A DNA stretch of 24,697 nt from a virus. The DNA is taken from the IMG/VR virus record IMGVR_UViG_3300044641_003805, positions 1 to 24,697 of that record, one strand, 5' to 3'. Under the pieces are notes generated by a model. That model had not been told where the DNA came from. It saw only the letters and a list, made by a program, of their open reading frames with translations, and did no database searches. Below are positions 21,970 through 24,697 of the stretch, one piece after another (the stretch's first letter is position 1; each line of letters starts with the position of its first letter). A program made the translations under genes and the position numbers.

Positions 21970-22257
21970 TTAATTTTCTATTTTAGCTGTAAGACCTTGG
22001 TCTAGTAAAGCTTCACACACTGGTAAAAGTTTATCAAATGACCCATTTTTTACAGCACATTTGCCGTTGTTATGTATAATGTGAGCACATTGTTCAGCTT
22101 GCAATATGTTATGTTCACAATACTTTATAAAACACAATATGACATGCTCAAAAGTATTTACATTATCATTATACACAACAATGGATTTTGTTTTTTCTTT
22201 TTTTTCTAAAATAAGTACGTCATCATCCAGTAGGGGATTATATGTCATCTCCATCAT
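21970..22257 (-). CDS. clpS: ClpS-like Clp protease adaptor
   Basis: A 95-aa homologue of ClpS, the N-end-rule adaptor that delivers substrates to ClpAP/ClpCP. The core SIVVYNDNVNTFEHVILCFI (25-44) contains the N-degron pocket residues N30-D31; AHIIHNNGKCAV (58-69) supplies the conserved His (H62) and GK. The end 'LLPVCEALLDQGLTAKIEN' matches the final helix and strand. Sequence resembles Bacteroidota (flavobacterial) ClpS more than the E. coli type, so capture from the host lineage is likely. The N-terminal extension (about 1-22), which engages the Clp ATPase, is present though divergent. It could redirect or block host Clp proteolysis. It overlaps the coiled-coil gene by 20 nt. Confidence 0.87.
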   Translation of the reverse strand: MMEMTYNPLLDDDVLILEKKEKTKSIVVYNDNVNTFEHVILCFIKYCEHNILQAEQCAHIIHNNGKCAVKNGSFDKLLPVCEALLDQGLTAKIEN

Positions 22258-22489
22258 GTAAAAAGTTTAACATTTTATTTCTTTCTTCTATAGCTTCTAG
22301 CCTTGGTTTGTCTAATTCTACAATAGACTCACCTGCCATTTCTAAATCTGTTTCTATCTCATCAATAAAAATAATTAAATCATTTAATTTTTTAGACAAA
22401 GCTTTAGTAATTTGCTGATTAGCAAGTATTTTTTGAATATACTTTAATTGCTCTTTTTGTTGAGCAAGTTTTTTAAGATTTATCTCCAT
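22238..22489 (-). CDS. Hypothetical coiled-coil protein (83 aa)
   Basis: An 83-aa all-helical protein with heptad-like Leu/Ile spacing through most of its length (LKKLAQQKEQLKYIQKILAN; LNDLIIFIDEIETDLEMAG). A polar break near SIVELDKPRL suggests an antiparallel helical hairpin. No family recognised. It overlaps clpS downstream by 20 nt and the 83-aa gene upstream by 17 nt, which supports translation. It could be a dimerisation or inhibitor protein; no further inference is possible. Confidence 0.55.
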   Translation of the reverse strand: MEINLKKLAQQKEQLKYIQKILANQQITKALSKKLNDLIIFIDEIETDLEMAGESIVELDKPRLEAIEERNKMLNFLHDGDDI

Positions 22490-22724
22490 CTTTTGGTTCT
22501 TGAGGATTAATGTTTGGGTCAGTAAATAAATGTTGGAACATTGTATGATTCCAACATAATTTTATCTGAGTACTATTGTAATGTTTTATTTCACGGGTCT
22601 TCTCATTAGCGACTACCCAGATTGTGTTTTCATGTGGACCATAGTCCATTATCATGAGGACAATACCATCTCCATGTGGTGTTTCCACCCATAGAATTTG
22701 GTGTAATTCATGAATTGCTGTCAT
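22473..22724 (-). CDS. Conserved hypothetical protein (83 aa)
   Basis: An 83-aa protein with a short beta-rich domain: LHQILWVETPHGDGIVLMIM, followed by DYGPHENTIWVVANEKTREI then KHYNSTQIKLCWN. The 'WV.TP.G.g....idyG...NTIWvv......i.H..s..i......' pattern is one I associate with small proteins in Bacteroidota phages and mobile elements, with no known function. The C-terminus is disordered and charged. It is 12 nt downstream of the radical SAM gene. Confidence 0.62.
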   Translation of the reverse strand: MTAIHELHQILWVETPHGDGIVLMIMDYGPHENTIWVVANEKTREIKHYNSTQIKLCWNHTMFQHLFTDPNINPQEPKDGDKS

Positions 22725-22736
22725 AATTTTTATTAT

Positions 22737-23600
22737 TTAAAAAATGTATCTGATTGTGTTCCACGGTATAATTTTATCATGCAATTCAGTCCACTGTTTA
22801 ATGTACTGAGCTTTAAGACCATGTTTATACCTTATATTTTCACCACCATACTGTGAAATTTTTCCTTCCTGTATCTCAGGCTTCCATAATAAATCTTCTC
22901 CTGGTAAGTTGTTAGCTAGATTATACATGTGTTTGTCTTCATTATGAGTCAAAAAAATCACCTCACATTTTACTTTGGACCTGTTTTCCGGACTTACTCC
23001 ACCCTGTACCTGTCTAAATAACTCTCCATACTCTACTAACCAGTTAGCTGTAACTATTACCGGAGAGAAATTTATATGCACATCATAACCCGCGGCTATG
23101 AATCTGTCAATTGCTTTTATTCTCAGGTCAATAGGTGTAGTATTAGGTTCAAGTTTTTCAGAATAAGATGTCGGCATAAGACTAAAGCGGATTCTAATCT
23201 TCCCCTGAGGGTTATAATCCAACAAGTCTTCTCTGACATACTTAGTAGCAAAACTACCCATAGCTAGCTCATGACTTTTGAAAAAATCAAATATCTTTTG
23301 CCACTCATGATGTTTTGCATGTAAAGCAAAGTCTTCATTACAGGAAATGTCATAAGTAATATGCTTCTCATGTGTTTGGTTAGGCTTCTCTACTGTAGCA
23401 AACCAGGCATGATGATCAATAGCTGTAAGTATATCTTCTGTGTTAGTAGCTACTGTTAAACCTGTAGGTTTATGTCTCTTCATGTAACAATAACTACAGT
23501 TAAAACCTAAGCAACCATGACCAAAGCTAGGCGAGATAAAATCAGTTGACCTACCACTAGGCCTTATGACCATAGACTTTCTAGTTACTTTCTCTACCAT
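22737..23600 (-). CDS. Radical SAM protein, spore photoproduct lyase-like
   Basis: A 287-aa radical SAM enzyme of the SPL-like group. The cluster motif lies in FGHGCLGFNCSYCYMKRHKP: C30, C35 and C38, that is CX4CX2C, one residue longer than the normal CX3CX2C; the nucleotide sequence confirms this spacing. Further family-type elements are SMVIRPSGRSTDFISPSFGH at the N-terminus, FATKYVREDLL, KIRIRFSLMPT and AGYDVHINFSPVIV (TIM-barrel strands). SPL repairs the spore photoproduct; phage relatives may repair or modify DNA thymines, but the substrate is unknown. It lies in the accessory gene string, overlapping the 94-aa gene upstream by 20 nt. Confidence 0.8.
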   Translation of the reverse strand: MVEKVTRKSMVIRPSGRSTDFISPSFGHGCLGFNCSYCYMKRHKPTGLTVATNTEDILTAIDHHAWFATVEKPNQTHEKHITYDISCNEDFALHAKHHEWQKIFDFFKSHELAMGSFATKYVREDLLDYNPQGKIRIRFSLMPTSYSEKLEPNTTPIDLRIKAIDRFIAAGYDVHINFSPVIVTANWLVEYGELFRQVQGGVSPENRSKVKCEVIFLTHNEDKHMYNLANNLPGEDLLWKPEIQEGKISQYGGENIRYKHGLKAQYIKQWTELHDKIIPWNTIRYIF

Positions 23601-23865
23601 CTTGTTTACAAATTTCTATTAGTTCATCTAAAGAACCTTGTTCTGTATAAAGCATAGGTACTGTTGAATGAGTAACCTTACTTATACTTTTTTCTTCATT
23701 AAAAGCTGTAAAATTTGCATCATTTGGTAAATAAAAGATTCCTCTACCATATACATTCTCATCATGTTTATACACATAACAAGCTTCTTTAATTTCTGAG
23801 TCACTTACTACTATATAGTAATCACCTACTGTGGGATCATCTTCTATTTTAATTAGCTTGTTCAT
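23581..23865 (-). CDS. Hypothetical protein (94 aa)
   Basis: An acidic 94-aa protein with a beta-rich N-terminal half (DDPTVGDYYIVVSDSEIKEA; GRGIFYLPND) and a C-terminal helix (GSLDELIEICKQDGRE). No cysteine motif or signal sequence is visible. Unrecognised. It overlaps both neighbours by 17-20 nt in a run of small accessory genes. Confidence 0.55.
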   Translation of the reverse strand: MNKLIKIEDDPTVGDYYIVVSDSEIKEACYVYKHDENVYGRGIFYLPNDANFTAFNEEKSISKVTHSTVPMLYTEQGSLDELIEICKQDGRESN

Positions 23866-24268
23866 TGTTTTTAGTTTTAGTTATTTCTATTAGTTTATCT
23901 AGACAGGCTTTTTCTGCTTCTTCATATATAGCATAATCACACTCTCCTCCACCATTTTCAGAGTTGTTGATTATAAATTCTTGTTCATCAATATTAAGAA
24001 TATTATAACCATAAAACACTGTATTAATTTTACCTGACCATATACTATGTTGAAGTTTATGTTTCTCTCTAAACCATCTAAATGCTTGTTGGTAAAGTGG
24101 TGCTGCTATTTCTTTGATATAGGGTAGGTTCCAAAATATAGAACCTTTAACATACACAATATCTTCTTCAAACTTCTTATCTTCATGATAATATGTTAAA
24201 CAAGGTTCATCAAATCCTAACTCTTTAAGAGATAAGGCTTGTTCATATTTTACAAATTCTTTATTCAT
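23849..24268 (-). CDS. Conserved hypothetical phage protein (139 aa)
   Basis: A 139-aa protein whose opening YEQALSLKELGFDEPCLTYY, followed later by APLYQQAFRWFREKHKLQHS, matches a hypothetical family I recall from many Bacteroidota phages and prophages. Function unknown. A glycine/glutamate-rich acidic loop (NNSENGGGECDY) leads into a C-terminal helix (AEKACLDKLIEI) that resembles the last helix of the 94-aa protein downstream (GSLDELIEICK), so the two might share a C-terminal element. It overlaps the 94-aa gene by 17 nt and starts 1 nt after the 85-aa gene ends. Confidence 0.65.
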   Translation of the reverse strand: MNKEFVKYEQALSLKELGFDEPCLTYYHEDKKFEEDIVYVKGSIFWNLPYIKEIAAPLYQQAFRWFREKHKLQHSIWSGKINTVFYGYNILNIDEQEFIINNSENGGGECDYAIYEEAEKACLDKLIEITKTKNNEQAN

Positions 24269-24269
24269 A

Positions 24270-24527
24270 TTAGTCTTGTTTGTTTAGTGATTGTAAATAA
24301 TCATTTGCTTTTAAAACACCTTGCATTACCCTTATGTTGTGATATTGTTCTATGTTTTCAAGTGTATATTTCTTATCAGCCATATCTTCTTGGCATTGAG
24401 TGTAGCCTTTGATAAAACCATTTTTTCTATCTTTCTCTAAATCATAAGGGTTACTACCTCTTATACTTTCTATTTCAGTTCCATATTCACTTTCAGCTAA
24501 TTGTTCTATTTCTTCTTTTGTTTTCAT
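24270..24527 (-). CDS. Hypothetical protein (85 aa)
   Basis: An 85-aa charged, mostly helical protein (KTKEEIEQLAESEYGTEIES; EKDRKNGFIKGYTQCQEDMA). The 'F..GY..CQ...' stretch recurs in phage small proteins of unknown role. It is the first complete gene of the string after a 70-nt AT-rich gap (24528-24597) in which I see no convincing promoter box or hairpin. Confidence 0.58.
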   Translation of the reverse strand: MKTKEEIEQLAESEYGTEIESIRGSNPYDLEKDRKNGFIKGYTQCQEDMADKKYTLENIEQYHNIRVMQGVLKANDYLQSLNKQD

Positions 24528-24597
24528 ATTTATTAGTTTAGTTGTATAAGCGTGTATTTATAGCGGTAATATATTAGTTATAGGTAATAAAATTCAC

Positions 24598-24697
24598 TTA
24601 CCGTTCCCGTTCCAATTTCTCGTTTATAGCTTCGACAATCCATCTGCCAAATTCATCTTGAAAACTTGCTGCTGCATCTACATCAATAGTTTTATCC
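24598..24697 (-). CDS. C-terminal fragment of a gene entering from the right edge
   Basis: Thirty-two codons before TAA at 24600-24598 are open to the window edge on the minus strand and read DKTIDVDAAASFQDEFGRWI followed by a charged helix ending LERER. The amphipathic, Glu-rich composition is protein-like and the direction matches its neighbours, but only the tail is visible, so it cannot be identified. Confidence 0.45.
   Translation of the reverse strand, partial: DKTIDVDAAASFQDEFGRWIVEAINEKLERER

Noticed and set aside
1-24697. Stop-codon reassignment (TAG or TGA), as in some crAss-like phages
   Set aside because: All main genes are full length with standard stops, Trp is TGG, and TGA is used for real terminations (polymerase, primase).
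1-24697. CRISPR arrays, tRNA genes, insertion sequences or integrase/attachment sites
   Set aside because: No repeat-spacer pattern, cloverleaf or transposase/integrase sequence was found; the only mobile element seen is the intron.

Overview
The window looks like part of a low-GC tailed dsDNA bacteriophage genome infecting a member of the Bacteroidota. It is a replication/recombination and early-accessory region: gene-dense, almost all on the minus strand, with 1-20 nt overlaps and ATGA junctions, and with no virion structural genes, tRNA or rRNA. The host inference rests on a ClpS adaptor resembling flavobacterial ClpS, TAnnTTTG/TTG promoter-like boxes, a lack of obvious Shine-Dalgarno sequences and several hypothetical families familiar from Bacteroidota phages. 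The replisome set (compact PolB, TOPRIM primase, DnaB without its N-terminal domain, SF1 helicase, Ung, PD-(D/E)XK nuclease, SSB) resembles crAss-like and related phages, but the family cannot be fixed without capsid or portal genes. The standard bacterial code fits; terminations examined use TAA or TGA.

Layout (minus strand unless stated). 1-3.0 kb: a DUF932-like protein running off the left edge, a 74-aa protein and family B DNA polymerase. 3.0-6.6 kb: two hypotheticals, a RecB-like PD-(D/E)XK nuclease and two helical proteins. 6.6-10.8 kb: a MoxR-type AAA+ ATPase gene split by a group I intron with its own GIY-YIG endonuclease, a DUF2201-like metallopeptidase/VWA protein and another helical protein. 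10.8-17.2 kb: DUF6915 and DUF6878 proteins, RuvC-like resolvase, primase, SSB, RecT-like annealing protein, a hypothetical, DnaB helicase, a winged-helix-like protein and a protein carrying only a DnaA domain IV-type HTH. 17.26-18.2 kb, plus strand: three nested membrane/secreted proteins that look like a lysis cassette, followed by a large hairpin terminator lying inside the convergent helicase gene. 18.2-20.5 kb: SF1 (RecD/Dda-like) helicase and uracil-DNA glycosylase. 20.56-20.92 kb: one plus-strand hypothetical. 20.9-24.7 kb: short accessory genes including a WGR-domain protein, a zinc-ribbon protein, ClpS and a spore-photoproduct-lyase-like radical SAM protein.

The best-supported new item is the intron. 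Both splice sites, the internal guide (P1 and P10), and P3, P5, P7, P8, P9 and P9.1 can be paired by eye, and splicing gives an in-frame 483-aa AAA+ protein. A second item is a gapless ~42-residue helical module shared by three proteins of the AAA/VWA cluster and, in shorter form, by the N-terminus of the SF1 helicase. This suggests a lineage-specific docking module linking the AAA/VWA machine with DNA metabolism.
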